Shown piece by piece: positions 1 through 8,601 of a stretch of DNA of 64,000 nt. Position 1 is the first letter of the stretch, and every line of letters starts with the position of its first letter. The notes beneath the pieces were generated by a model. It saw nothing but the letters and a program-made list of their open reading frames with translations. It did not search any database and was not told the DNA's origin. A program made the position numbers and the translations under genes. The stretch spans positions 143,109 to 207,108 of the forward strand of contig JBGTSJ010000012.1 of NCBI GenBank assembly GCA_041940305.1, given 5' to 3'. This DNA is from JBGTSJ01 sp041940305 (GTDB lineage: Bacteria; Planctomycetota; Planctomycetia; Planctomycetales; Planctomycetaceae).

Positions 1-101
1 GGTGGTCAATTCATCACAGGGAGGTGGGAGCAAGGATACATGGGTCGTGGCCCGGTCCCGCGAGGAAGCCGCCGAATCCGAGACATCGATCTGATTTATT
101 G

Positions 102-131
102 CCGGACCGGAACGCGCTCGCTCCGGTCCGG
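102..131. repeat. Perfect 10-bp hairpin upstream of the alpha-E gene
   Basis: CCGGACCGGA (102-111) and TCCGGTCCGG (122-131) are perfect reverse complements around a 10-nt loop. There is no T-run on the plus side; on the minus strand an AT-rich stretch (91-100) follows the stem. It may be a terminator for a gene outside the window or a structured leader for the operon starting at 258. The rest of 1-257 holds no convincing gene. Confidence 0.45.
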
Positions 132-257
132 GTTGAGCAGCAGTCATGAGACAGGAACAGATCGGGGCGGGATGCATTCGCGTCCCCGGTGGAATTCTGT
201 CCGCGACTGCACCATCCGACGAGCGCCATGTTGCCCCCATCGGAATCCAGTTTCGCC

Positions 258-1235
258 ATGCTCAGCCGAGTCGCCGATTCGATCTACTGGATGGCACGCT
301 ATATCGAGCGCGCGGAGAACCTGGCCCGGTTCATCGACGTGACGCTTAATGTCATTCTGGACCAGCCGCAGGAGAGCGAACAGCACTGGGCGCCGCTGGT
401 CAACACCACCGGAGATGACGAGTACTTCGAAGAGCATTACGGCGAGGCGACGGCGGACAACGTAATCCGCTTTCTGACATTCGACCGGGAGTATCCCAAC
501 TCGATCCTGTCATCCCTGGCGGCGGCGCGGGAGAACGCCCGCACGGTCCGGGAAGTGATCTCGTCAGAGGCCTGGGAGCAGCTGAACGGCTTTTATCACT
601 TCGTGCGCGACGCGGCGAAGGGGGAACAGGTGCTCGCCTCGCCGTCTGAGTTCTTCACCGAAGTCAAGCAGCACAGCCACCTGTTCAACGGCGTGCTCGA
701 CGCGACGATGTCGCATGGCAAGGGGTGGCACTTCGCGAACCTGGGGCGATTGCTGGAGCGGGCCGACAAGACCAGCCGCATCCTGGACGTCAAATACTTC
801 ACGCTGCTGCCGCACGTGCAGGACGTAGGGACGACGGTGGACGACCTGCAGTGGTCGGCGGTGCTGCGGTCGGTGAGCGGGTTCGAGATGTATCGTAAGC
901 GATACCACGCGATCACGCTGCACCGGGTGGTCGAGTTTCTGATCCTGGACCGGTCGTTCCCGCGAGCGGTGCGGTTCTGCATCTGCCGGGCGGACGAATC
1001 GCTGCACGAAATCGCCGGGACGCCGACGGGGTCGTACCGCAATCCCGCCGAGCAGCGGATGGGACGGCTCAAGTCGGAACTGGACTATGCCGACGTGAAG
1101 ACCATCGTGAACAGCGGCCTGCACGAGTTCATCGACAACCTGCAGGGAGACCTGAACGCGATCGGCGACGCGATTAACGAAACGTTCTTCGCCATCCGTC
1201 CGGTGGGACAGATGCAGTCGCAATCGCAGGGGTGA
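258..1235 (+). CDS. Stand-alone alpha-E (DUF403) domain protein
   Basis: This 325-residue protein belongs to the alpha-E (DUF403) family, an all-helical family that comparative genomics links to ATP-grasp peptide ligases and transglutaminase-like proteins; its biochemical role is not established. The family hallmark YWMARYIERAEN lies about ten residues after the chosen Met, and a second hallmark, GRLLERADKTSRILD, lies mid-protein. I prefer the ATG at 258 over in-frame ATGs at 189 and 228 because family members normally begin with MLSR directly before this helix, and the upstream extension is Pro/Ser-rich and unlike the family. No strong Shine-Dalgarno is visible. It is the first gene of a three-gene island with the amidoligase and ATP-grasp genes downstream, and is a paralogue of the C-terminal half of the protein at 4861-7386. 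Confidence 0.9.
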   Translation: MLSRVADSIYWMARYIERAENLARFIDVTLNVILDQPQESEQHWAPLVNTTGDDEYFEEHYGEATADNVIRFLTFDREYPNSILSSLAAARENARTVREVISSEAWEQLNGFYHFVRDAAKGEQVLASPSEFFTEVKQHSHLFNGVLDATMSHGKGWHFANLGRLLERADKTSRILDVKYFTLLPHVQDVGTTVDDLQWSAVLRSVSGFEMYRKRYHAITLHRVVEFLILDRSFPRAVRFCICRADESLHEIAGTPTGSYRNPAEQRMGRLKSELDYADVKTIVNSGLHEFIDNLQGDLNAIGDAINETFFAIRPVGQMQSQSQG

Positions 1236-1255
1236 CTGAGCCAAGTCGCTGAAAG

Positions 1256-1341
1256 AAACCGCGAAAGTCGCGAAGTGTGCGGAAGGGCAGACGGACCGTA
1301 CTGATTCATTCCTTTCGCATTGTTCGCCGCTTTCGCGGTTT
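1256..1341. repeat. Imperfect inverted repeat of the AACCGCGAAAG type
   Basis: The 31-nt arm 1256-1286 and the reverse complement of 1311-1341 both begin AAACCGCGAAAG and agree at about 24 of 31 positions by hand alignment. The outer 12 nt are perfect, while the inner ends diverge but keep a CGCGAA-like periodicity. The loop is 24 nt. The same core recurs at 41314-41344 and 41666-41695. It lies in the 229-bp gap between the alpha-E and amidoligase genes. It could form a cruciform or mRNA hairpin; no T-run follows. Confidence 0.7.
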
Positions 1342-1464
1342 AATTTCAGGCCGAATTGCCAAGGCATCCTCGTGATCCATGATTGGCCCTTCCGTGCGGT
1401 GACCGCGCCTCGCGCTGTGCGCCATTTGGTGGAATGAAGGCCACCGTTCAGACAAGACAATCGA

Positions 1465-4400
1465 ATGTCCATCCGCGTCGCTCTCAATCACGTCACGAGT
1501 TACTCGTATGACCGGCTGGTCTCTTTGGGGCCGCAGGTGGTGCGGTTGCGGCCGGCGCCGCATTCGCGCACGCCGGTGCACAGCTATTCGCTGAAGGTCC
1601 GGCCGGAGGAGCATTTCGTCAACTGGCAGCAGGATCCGTTCGGGAACTATCTGGCGCGGTTTGTGTTTCCCGGCAAGACCCGCAAGTTCCGGATCGAGGT
1701 CGACCTCATCGCCGAGATGACGGTCATCAATCCGTTCGACTTCTTCGTGGAAGAAGAGGCCGAATCGTTTCCGTTCCGCTATGCCGACTGGCTGGCGCGC
1801 GAACTGCGGCCGTTTCTGGAGACGATCGAACCCGGCCCCCTGATGAGCCGGTTTCTGAAGGGCATCGATCGCGAGCGGCAGAACACCGTCGATTTCCTGG
1901 TGGGGCTCAACCGGCAGCTGCAGCAGATGGTCGGCTACCTCATCCGACTGGAGCCGGGCGTGCAGACGCCGGAAGAGACGCTGCGGCTCGGCTCGGGCTC
2001 CTGCCGGGACTCGGCGTGGCTGCTGGTGCAGGTGGTGCGGCATCTGGGGATCGCGGCTCGGTTCGTCTCCGGCTACCTCATTCAACTCGCGCCGGACATC
2101 GAGGCGCTCGACGGGCCTTCCGGCACCAAGGTGGACTTCACGGACCTGCACGCCTGGGCCGAGGTTTATCTGCCGGGCGCCGGCTGGATCGGGCTTGATC
2201 CGACTTCCGGGCTGCTTGCCGGCGAGGGACATATCCCGCTCGCGTGCACACCCGATCCGATGTCGGCCTCGCCAATTACCGGCAATGTCGAGAAGAGCGA
2301 ATGCGAGTTCGACTTTCAGATGAGAGTCACGCGGATTCATGAAGACCCGCGCGTCACGAAGCCATATACCGATGATGAATGGGCACAGATCAACCAGCTG
2401 GGGCGCAGCATCGACGAGCGTCTGCAGCAGGGGGACGTGCGGCTCACGATCGGCGGGGAGCCGACGTTCGTGTCCATCGACGACATGGACGGAGCGGAAT
2501 GGAACACGGCCGCGGTCGGTCCGGACAAGCGGCGGTTGTCCGAGCTGCTCATCAAGCGGCTCCGTACGAAATTCGCGCCCGGAGGACTGCTGCACTACGG
2601 CCAGGGAAAGTGGTATCCGGGCGAGTCTCTGCCGAGATGGTCGCTGGGTTGCTACTGGCGAAAAGACGGGGTGCCGGTGTGGGAGGATGCCGACCTGATT
2701 GCGGACGTCTATCGGGATTATGGACACGGTCCGGAGCACGCGCAGCGGTTTGTTGAGCACCTGGCGAAGACGCTCGGGGTCACGGCGAAGTACATTGCGC
2801 CGGCATTCGAAGACGTTGCCTATTACGTGTGGAAAGAGCAGCGGCTGCCGGTGAATGTCGATCCGCGCGATCCCAAACTGAAGGATCCTGAGGAGCGGGC
2901 CCGGATGGCGCGGCTGTTCGAGCGCGGGCTGAACGAGCCGGTTGGATTCGTGATGCCGCTGCAGCGGCAATGGCCGCAGGGGCGGCCGCCGTGGCAGACC
3001 GGTCCGTGGCCCGTCCGCTCGGGGCGCATGTTCCTCCTGCCGGGGGATTCGCCGATCGGACTACGACTGCCGCTGGACTCACTCCCCTGGGCGCCGGCCT
3101 CCGAGATTCCGCCCCCTTATCCGGCTGATCCGCTGGCGCCGCCCGAGCCGCTGCCCGAGCCGCCGTATCGTCAGCAGGCATTCATTGCGGGCGAACCGGA
3201 GGCGGCCGGTCAGCGGGGGATCACGGAGCGCGCGAAGGAGGCTGCTCCCGGGGACCGGCGCGACGGTTCCGATGAGAGTGTGCCCGGACATCTCGTGCGT
3301 ACTGCATTGTGCGTCGAGCCGCGTGGGGGACGGCTGCACGTGTTTATGCCGCCCGTCGATCACCTGGAGGATTATCTGGACCTGGTGGCGGCGGTCGAGC
3401 GGACGGCGCGCGACCTCAAGATGCCGGTGGTTGTCGAAGGCTATCTGCCTCCCAACGACAGCCGCATCAACTGCCTGAAGGTAACCCCCGATCCGGGTGT
3501 GATCGAAGTCAACACGCATCCGTCCGCATCGTGGGACGAACTCGTCGAGACGACCACCGACCTGTACGAGGAAGCGCGGCAGTCCCGGCTCGGCACGGAG
3601 AAGTTTGATCTCGATGGAAAGCACACGGGAACGGGGGGCGGGAACCACGTGGTGCTCGGCGGCGCGACGCCGGCCGACAGCCCGTTCCTCCGCCGGCCGG
3701 ACCTGCTGAAGAGCCTGCTCGGTTACTGGCTGAACCATCCGTCGCTGTCTTACGTGTTCAGCGGGCGGTTCATCGGTCCGACCAGCCAGGCGCCGCGCGT
3801 CGATGAAGGACGGCGCGACGCTCTGTACGAACTCAAGCTCGCCTGCTCGCTGGTGCCGCAGCGCGGCGAAGACTGCCCGCCCTGGCTGGTGGACCGCATC
3901 TTTCGCAATCTGCTGACGGACCTGACCGGGAATACGCACCGTGCGGAATTCTGCATCGACAAACTGTACTCACCCGACAGCAGCACCGGCCGGTTGGGGC
4001 TGGTCGAGCTGCGCGGTTTCGAAATGCCGCCGCACGCCCAGATGAGCCTGACGCAGCAGTTGCTGATTCGGGCGCTGGTGTCGCGGTTCTGGGATTCGCC
4101 GTACGAGCAGCCCCTCATCGACTGGGGGACCACACTGCACGACCGGTTCCTGCTGCCGCACTTCAACTGGCAGGACTTCGGCGACGTGCTGGAGGAACTG
4201 GACCGCGGCGGCATGCACTTCGAACCCAGTTGGTTTGCGCCGCACTTTGAGTTCCGCTTTCCGGTCGTCGGGACGGTCACGCAGCAGGACGTGACGCTCG
4301 AACTGCGGCAGGCGATCGAGCCCTGGTACGTTCTCGGCGAGGAGCCCGCGGGCGGCGGGACCGTGCGGTTTGTCGACTCCTCAGTCGAGCGGCTGCAGGT

Positions 4401-4800
4401 CAAGGTCACAGGATTGACGGACTCGCGCTATGTAGTCACCTGCCACGGCCGGCGCGTGCCCCTGCAACCGACCGGCGTACAGGGTGAGTACGTCGCGGCT
4501 GTGCGCTATCGGGCATGGGGTCCCCCCAGCTGCCTGCATCCCACCATCCCTGTCCACACTCCGCTGGTATTCGATATTCTGGACACGTGGTCGAACCGGT
4601 CGATCGGAGGCTGCACATATCATGTGGCCCATCCGGCCGGCCGCAACTACGAGACGATCCCTGTCAACGCTTACGAAGCGGAGGCGCGGCGGGTGGCGCG
4701 GTTCTTCCCGATGGGGCACACGCCGGGCCGGATGAACGTTCCGCCGACCGAACCCAATTCGACGTTTCCACTCACGCTGGACCTGCGGTTGAAGAGTTAA
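1465..4800 (+). CDS. Transglutaminase-like protein fused to DUF2126 putative amidoligase
   Basis: The protein has 1111 residues. Residues 1-290 form a bacterial transglutaminase-like domain: an N-terminal beta-rich segment (MSIRVALNHVTSYSYDR) and a papain-like core whose triad I place at Cys180 (GSGSCRDSAWL), His229 (DLHAWAEVY) and Asp245 (LDPTSG). From about residue 305 to the end it is DUF2126, which Pfam labels a putative amidoligase; GGEPTFVSIDD near residue 330 and HYGQGKWYPGE are typical. A Pro-rich stretch near residues 540-580 probably links subdomains. No signal peptide is seen, so it is probably cytoplasmic. The domain families predict peptide-bond cleavage or transfer next to COOH-NH2 ligation, but substrate and product are unknown. 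It lies between two alpha-E genes on the same strand, with gaps of 229 bp and 60 bp. Confidence 0.92.
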   Translation: MSIRVALNHVTSYSYDRLVSLGPQVVRLRPAPHSRTPVHSYSLKVRPEEHFVNWQQDPFGNYLARFVFPGKTRKFRIEVDLIAEMTVINPFDFFVEEEAESFPFRYADWLARELRPFLETIEPGPLMSRFLKGIDRERQNTVDFLVGLNRQLQQMVGYLIRLEPGVQTPEETLRLGSGSCRDSAWLLVQVVRHLGIAARFVSGYLIQLAPDIEALDGPSGTKVDFTDLHAWAEVYLPGAGWIGLDPTSGLLAGEGHIPLACTPDPMSASPITGNVEKSECEFDFQMRVTRIHEDPRVTKPYTDDEWAQINQLGRSIDERLQQGDVRLTIGGEPTFVSIDDMDGAEWNTAAVGPDKRRLSELLIKRLRTKFAPGGLLHYGQGKWYPGESLPRWSLGCYWRKDGVPVWEDADLIADVYRDYGHGPEHAQRFVEHLAKTLGVTAKYIAPAFEDVAYYVWKEQRLPVNVDPRDPKLKDPEERARMARLFERGLNEPVGFVMPLQRQWPQGRPPWQTGPWPVRSGRMFLLPGDSPIGLRLPLDSLPWAPASEIPPPYPADPLAPPEPLPEPPYRQQAFIAGEPEAAGQRGITERAKEAAPGDRRDGSDESVPGHLVRTALCVEPRGGRLHVFMPPVDHLEDYLDLVAAVERTARDLKMPVVVEGYLPPNDSRINCLKVTPDPGVIEVNTHPSASWDELVETTTDLYEEARQSRLGTEKFDLDGKHTGTGGGNHVVLGGATPADSPFLRRPDLLKSLLGYWLNHPSLSYVFSGRFIGPTSQAPRVDEGRRDALYELKLACSLVPQRGEDCPPWLVDRIFRNLLTDLTGNTHRAEFCIDKLYSPDSSTGRLGLVELRGFEMPPHAQMSLTQQLLIRALVSRFWDSPYEQPLIDWGTTLHDRFLLPHFNWQDFGDVLEELDRGGMHFEPSWFAPHFEFRFPVVGTVTQQDVTLELRQAIEPWYVLGEEPAGGGTVRFVDSSVERLQVKVTGLTDSRYVVTCHGRRVPLQPTGVQGEYVAAVRYRAWGPPSCLHPTIPVHTPLVFDILDTWSNRSIGGCTYHVAHPAGRNYETIPVNAYEAEARRVARFFPMGHTPGRMNVPPTEPNSTFPLTLDLRLKS

Positions 4801-4860
4801 AGATTGACGGATCAATTTCGCTCGCGGTCGCCTGCGGCTCCCCGCTAAACCGGTACGGAC

Positions 4861-7386
4861 ATGATGTCTGACTCCTCACCCGCGGCGCTGCTGGCCGGCT
4901 ATACGCCGTTGGCCGGCCTGTATGATGAAACGCTTGATGCACAGGGTGCGCTGCGGGCGCACTGGCAGCCGCTCGTTTCCGACTTGAACGCGCTGGGCGG
5001 CCGCGAACTCGGACGCCGGTGGGAGCAGGCGCAGCGGCAGATCGCCGGCGACGGCGTCACATTCAACCCCCACGACGAAGACGGGGACGCGTCGCGGCCG
5101 TGGGTGCTGGACGCGATTCCGCTGGTGCTGCCGGAAGAGGAATGGAATGCGGTCACGTCGGGACTGGCCCAGCGGGCGCGGCTGCTGGACCTGGTGCTGC
5201 GGGACCTGTTCGGTCCGCAGCATCTGTTGCGGGACAAGGTCCTGCCGGCGGACGTCATCTTCGGAAATCCGGCGTACTGTCCCGCGTATGAGGGACTGCA
5301 CGCCGGGATGAAGCGGTATCTGCACCTGTACGGGGCCGATCTGGCACGTGCTCCCGACGGACGCTGGCACGTGACGGGGGACCGCACTCGCGCACCGTTC
5401 GGATTGGGTTACGTGCTCGAGAATCGGATCGTGACGTCCCGCATGCTGCCGCGGGCGTTCCGCGATTGCCGCGTGCAGAGACTGGCACCGTTCTTCATCG
5501 AATTGCGGGAAACGCTGCGCGAGCAGGCGACTCGGTTCAAGGACAATCCGCGGATCGCTCTGTGGACCAAGGGGCCAACCAGTCGCTCGTACTTCGAGGA
5601 TGCGTATCTCGCGCGGTACCTGGGCTACACACTGGCCGAAGGGGGGGACCTGGCGGTTCGCGAGAACCGGGTGATGCTCAAAACGCTCGGCGGTCTGCTC
5701 CCCGTCGAAGTGCTGTTCCGCCGGCTTGATGATGAGGACTGCGATCCAGTCGAGCTCAACGCCGAATCGGTCCTGGGGATTTCAGGTCTGCTGGAAGTGA
5801 TTCGCTCCGGGAACGTGGCGATCATCAACCCGCTGGGGAGCCGGATCGTCGAGTCGCCGATCCTGGAAGCATTCCTGCCCGACGCGTGCCGGTTCTTCCT
5901 TGCTGAAGACTTGAGACTACCGGCCGCTGCGACGTGGTGGTGCGGTCGCCCGGACTCGTTGCAGCATGTGCTCGACCATCTGGATGAGGTGGTGATCCGA
6001 TCCGCGTTCCGCGTGGGAGACACGAAGCCGATCCGTCCGGCATTGCTGTCGGCCGAACAGAAGAGCGACCTGGTGCGGCAGCTGCACGCCCAGCCGGAGC
6101 GGTTTGTGGGCCAGGAGATCGTGCCGCGTTCGACGACGCCGTGCTGGTTGGCCGACGGCCCCTCGCCGTGGCACCTGGCGCTGCGCGCCTTCCTCGTCAG
6201 CAGTGGGGAAGGGTACACGGCATTGCCGGGAGGTCTGGCACGGATCAGCACGGATACGGCCATTCTGGACGACGCGATGACCTCCGGCGAGCGGAGCCAG
6301 GACGTCTGGATTCAGTCGGAGAAGCCGGTGCCGCCTGTCAGCCTGCTGACGGCGGCGGACGATGACGTCACGCTGCGGCGCACCGGCGCGGAGCTTCCGA
6401 GCCGCGTCGCCGACAACCTGTACTGGCTGGGCCGTTACATCGAGCGAGCGGAGGGTTCGGCGCGGCTGGTCCGCACCGTGCTCAATCTGCTGACGAGCGA
6501 AGCGGAGCAACCTCCCGAACTGCGTCCACTGCTGCGGGCTCTCGCCGAACAGGGGCAGATCGAACCCGACTACGCCGTCAGCGAACTGAGCGAACCGCTG
6601 CCGGACGTCCGCGAGATTCTGCCCGAGGCGGTGTTCGATACGAAGCTGGAGCGGAGCGTCCGCTCATCCATCACCAAGGTGGTGCGGCTGGCCTCAATCG
6701 TCCGGGACCGCATCGCGATCGACATGTGGCGGACCGTCCGGCAGATCGATGAGGCGTGCCAGCGTCCGGCGGGACATTCGACGCTCGATGCGACCGCCGT
6801 GTTGAACCTGCTCGACGACCTGATCACCGAGCTGATGGCGTTTGCAGGGCTGGCCGCCGAGAGCATGACCCGCACCCAAGGGTGGCGGTTTCTCGATCTG
6901 GGACGGCGCGTCGAACGCACCTGGCAGACAGCGATGCTGCTGCGTTCTACCGTGACTGAGAGAACCTCATACGAGCGGCAAGTGCTGGAGGCGGTCTTGC
7001 AGACGGCCGACAGCATCATGACCTATCGGTCCCGGTACCTCGCCACCGTGCAGGCGCCGGCCGTGCTCGACCTGCTGCTGACCGACGAGACGAATCCGCG
7101 CTCGATTGCTTATCAGCTTGTCGCCATTTCGACGCACGTCGATGACCTGCCCCGCAGCGAAACACAGGCCCTGCGCAGTCCGGAGCAGCGGATGGCGCTC
7201 GCTTTACTGAACGCCGTGCGGCTGGCCGACGTCTTCGAACTCTGCCGGTCCGGCTCGGATGGGGAGCGCGAATCGCTCGATCGCCTGCTCAAGCGACTGT
7301 CCGACCAGTTGCCGCGACTGTCCGATGCCGTCTCCGGACGGTTCCTGATTCACGCGGGGCTTCCGCGGCACTTCGGGAAGTCGTAG
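4861..7386 (+). CDS. Circularly permuted ATP-grasp ligase fused to alpha-E domain
   Basis: The protein has 841 residues. Residues 1 to about 490 match the circularly permuted ATP-grasp type 2 family, with conserved strings GNPAYCPAYEG, PFGLGYVLENR, KTLGGLLPVEVL and NPLGSRIVESP. From about residue 512 to the end it is an alpha-E domain, opening with LPSRVADNLYWLGRYIERAE. ATP-grasp enzymes join a carboxylate to an amine or thiol through an acylphosphate, so this is the likely ATP-using member of the island. In many bacteria these two domains are separate adjacent genes; here they are fused while a second free alpha-E gene is kept at 258. Two ATGs are adjacent (4861 and 4864). It probably shares a transcript with 1465-4800 (60-bp gap). 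No membrane segment or signal peptide is apparent. Substrate unknown. Confidence 0.92.
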   Translation: MMSDSSPAALLAGYTPLAGLYDETLDAQGALRAHWQPLVSDLNALGGRELGRRWEQAQRQIAGDGVTFNPHDEDGDASRPWVLDAIPLVLPEEEWNAVTSGLAQRARLLDLVLRDLFGPQHLLRDKVLPADVIFGNPAYCPAYEGLHAGMKRYLHLYGADLARAPDGRWHVTGDRTRAPFGLGYVLENRIVTSRMLPRAFRDCRVQRLAPFFIELRETLREQATRFKDNPRIALWTKGPTSRSYFEDAYLARYLGYTLAEGGDLAVRENRVMLKTLGGLLPVEVLFRRLDDEDCDPVELNAESVLGISGLLEVIRSGNVAIINPLGSRIVESPILEAFLPDACRFFLAEDLRLPAAATWWCGRPDSLQHVLDHLDEVVIRSAFRVGDTKPIRPALLSAEQKSDLVRQLHAQPERFVGQEIVPRSTTPCWLADGPSPWHLALRAFLVSSGEGYTALPGGLARISTDTAILDDAMTSGERSQDVWIQSEKPVPPVSLLTAADDDVTLRRTGAELPSRVADNLYWLGRYIERAEGSARLVRTVLNLLTSEAEQPPELRPLLRALAEQGQIEPDYAVSELSEPLPDVREILPEAVFDTKLERSVRSSITKVVRLASIVRDRIAIDMWRTVRQIDEACQRPAGHSTLDATAVLNLLDDLITELMAFAGLAAESMTRTQGWRFLDLGRRVERTWQTAMLLRSTVTERTSYERQVLEAVLQTADSIMTYRSRYLATVQAPAVLDLLLTDETNPRSIAYQLVAISTHVDDLPRSETQALRSPEQRMALALLNAVRLADVFELCRSGSDGERESLDRLLKRLSDQLPRLSDAVSGRFLIHAGLPRHFGKS

Positions 7387-7438
7387 TCGCAGGTTCGCTG
7401 CGTGTGCCGTCCGCTGGGCGAGATGCATCATCGGCGTC

Positions 7439-7469
7439 CGATTCCAATCCAGAATGCAGATTGGAATCG
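7439..7469. terminator. 11-bp hairpin between convergent genes
   Basis: CGATTCCAATC (7439-7449) and GATTGGAATCG (7459-7469) pair perfectly around a 9-nt loop. It lies 52 bp after the stop of the ATP-grasp/alpha-E gene and 9 bp beyond the stop of the convergent gene at 7479. The position suits a bidirectional terminator, but no T-run follows on either strand, so it may act only as a 3'-end stabilising hairpin. Confidence 0.5.
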
Positions 7470-7478
7470 AGCGCGAAA

Positions 7479-8201
7479 CTAATCTTCCCGCCGGCGTTGA
7501 CGCCATTCGCTGATTCGGTCGCGGAAACCGTCTGTCAGCGTCACGGCGGCGGGCGGGCCGTGCAGGAAGACGACTCCGTCGACCCGGCTGAGGTCCGGCA
7601 GGACGCGCTCCCAGTCGACCTGCGGATGCTCATCGATGACTTCGGCAAGATTCACCTTGCCTCCGGACTTCAGCGACCTGGCGATCAACTCGGTCATCGC
7701 TTCCCGGTCGCAGCGCTGCCACTGCAGGGAGCAGCGCATGAGCCTCCATGACGTTGCCAACAGTGCCGGGCCCGCCAGGGTGAACGTGCTGATCACCTTG
7801 ACAAAGGCGTGCGCGGTCCTGGGTCCGGCCGCCAGTGCGAGAAAGGGTGAGCCGAGGCCATGCGCTGCAATCCGGGCCGTGAGCACCCGACCGCGCGACT
7901 CCACTTCCAGCTTCTGCAAGTGGTCCCAATCCGCCCAGGCATACGCGACAAACAGCAGCGCCATCAGGCTCCACGTGAGCACCGGCACGGCGACGGCCGC
8001 GGTGCGGAGCGACATTCCGAACGACACCGTCAGAAAGTAGAGGATGCCCTGCAGCAGGTAGTAGGTGACGACGAGCACCACGATTCCCGCGAGCAAGGCG
8101 CCCACCGCCCCGGCGACGCTCAAGATCGTCTGCTGGCGGGTATAACCATCGAGCCACTCGAGGACGAGGCGCGAGACCGACGATCGGAACTTCTTTCTCA
8201 T
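7479..8201 (-). CDS. Hypothetical three-helix membrane protein
   Basis: I do not recognise a named family. The 240-residue protein starts with a basic N-terminus (MRKKFRSSVSRLVLEWLDGY), then two strong hydrophobic segments at about residues 27-60 and 68-90, a further hydrophobic stretch near 133-152 (STFTLAGPALLATSW), and a soluble basic C-terminal tail of about 80 residues ending RQRRRED. The C-terminal part contains DREAMTELIARSLKSGGKV, which reads like a small regulatory or docking helix pair. It is transcribed toward the ATP-grasp/alpha-E gene and divergently from the DUF4126 gene at 8602. Coding character is supported by sustained hydrophobic periodicity and a clean ATG start. Function unknown. 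Confidence 0.7.
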   Translation of the reverse strand: MRKKFRSSVSRLVLEWLDGYTRQQTILSVAGAVGALLAGIVVLVVTYYLLQGILYFLTVSFGMSLRTAAVAVPVLTWSLMALLFVAYAWADWDHLQKLEVESRGRVLTARIAAHGLGSPFLALAAGPRTAHAFVKVISTFTLAGPALLATSWRLMRCSLQWQRCDREAMTELIARSLKSGGKVNLAEVIDEHPQVDWERVLPDLSRVDGVVFLHGPPAAVTLTDGFRDRISEWRQRRRED

Positions 8202-8588
8202 GGCCCAGTGATTGTTTTCGCGAAGGGGACTCGTGTTCGGTCATGGAACCGACTGAGACGGGCGGGGCGAATCGTACATTGAGTGACGTCGCTCGGCACG
8301 CGTTGCTTTGCGCGTCGCGAAGCACGCGGGACGGAATGCCGTCTTGAAGATTGAAGCAACAAAGGGCGTGTGGGTTGGACGGGCTGCCCTACGGAGGTGA
8401 ATCGGAGAGTGCTGTGAGGCACTCGGTCCTTGCTGACGCGGCGGAATACCGGGCGGAGATTGCATCCAACAGGAATGGTTCGAACGAGGAGGCGGATCTG
8501 CTTACAATCGGTGACGACGATGGCGGCGGCGAAGATACTCAAAGATTCTCAGGCTGCGGGCGAATTCCCTGGCGGGGCGGGGCACAAT
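8202..8588. other. Divergent intergenic region without a convincing gene
   Basis: This roughly 390-bp gap lies between the divergent genes starting at 8201 (-) and 8602 (+) and should hold their promoters. Open frames of about 80 and 114 codons cross it on either strand, but their translations look like random composition and have no ribosome site. A TACAAT hexamer at 8503-8508 could be a -10 element for the downstream gene; the best -35 candidate (TTCGAA at 8479-8484) is poor. Confidence 0.35.
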
Positions 8589-8594
8589 AGGAGG
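8589..8594 (+). promoter_or_regulatory. Strong Shine-Dalgarno fixing a GTG start
   Basis: AGGAGG ends 7 nt before GTG at 8602. It is one of the few perfect Shine-Dalgarno sequences in the window and decides the non-ATG start of the DUF4126 gene. Confidence 0.75.
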
Positions 8595-8601
8595 GGGCGG
8601 C

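Noticed and set aside
1306..2970. Long minus-strand open frame opposite the amidoligase gene
   Set aside because: Arg/Pro/Gln/His-rich antisense shadow of a strongly conserved gene on the other strand; no family resemblance.
8198..8542. 114-codon minus-strand frame overlapping the start of the membrane gene at 7479-8201
   Set aside because: Arg-rich random composition; the membrane protein frame has consistent hydrophobic helices.
8351..8590. 79-codon frame in the 8202-8601 gap
   Set aside because: No family resemblance or ribosome site and composition like noncoding sequence; the perfect AGGAGG belongs to the GTG at 8602.
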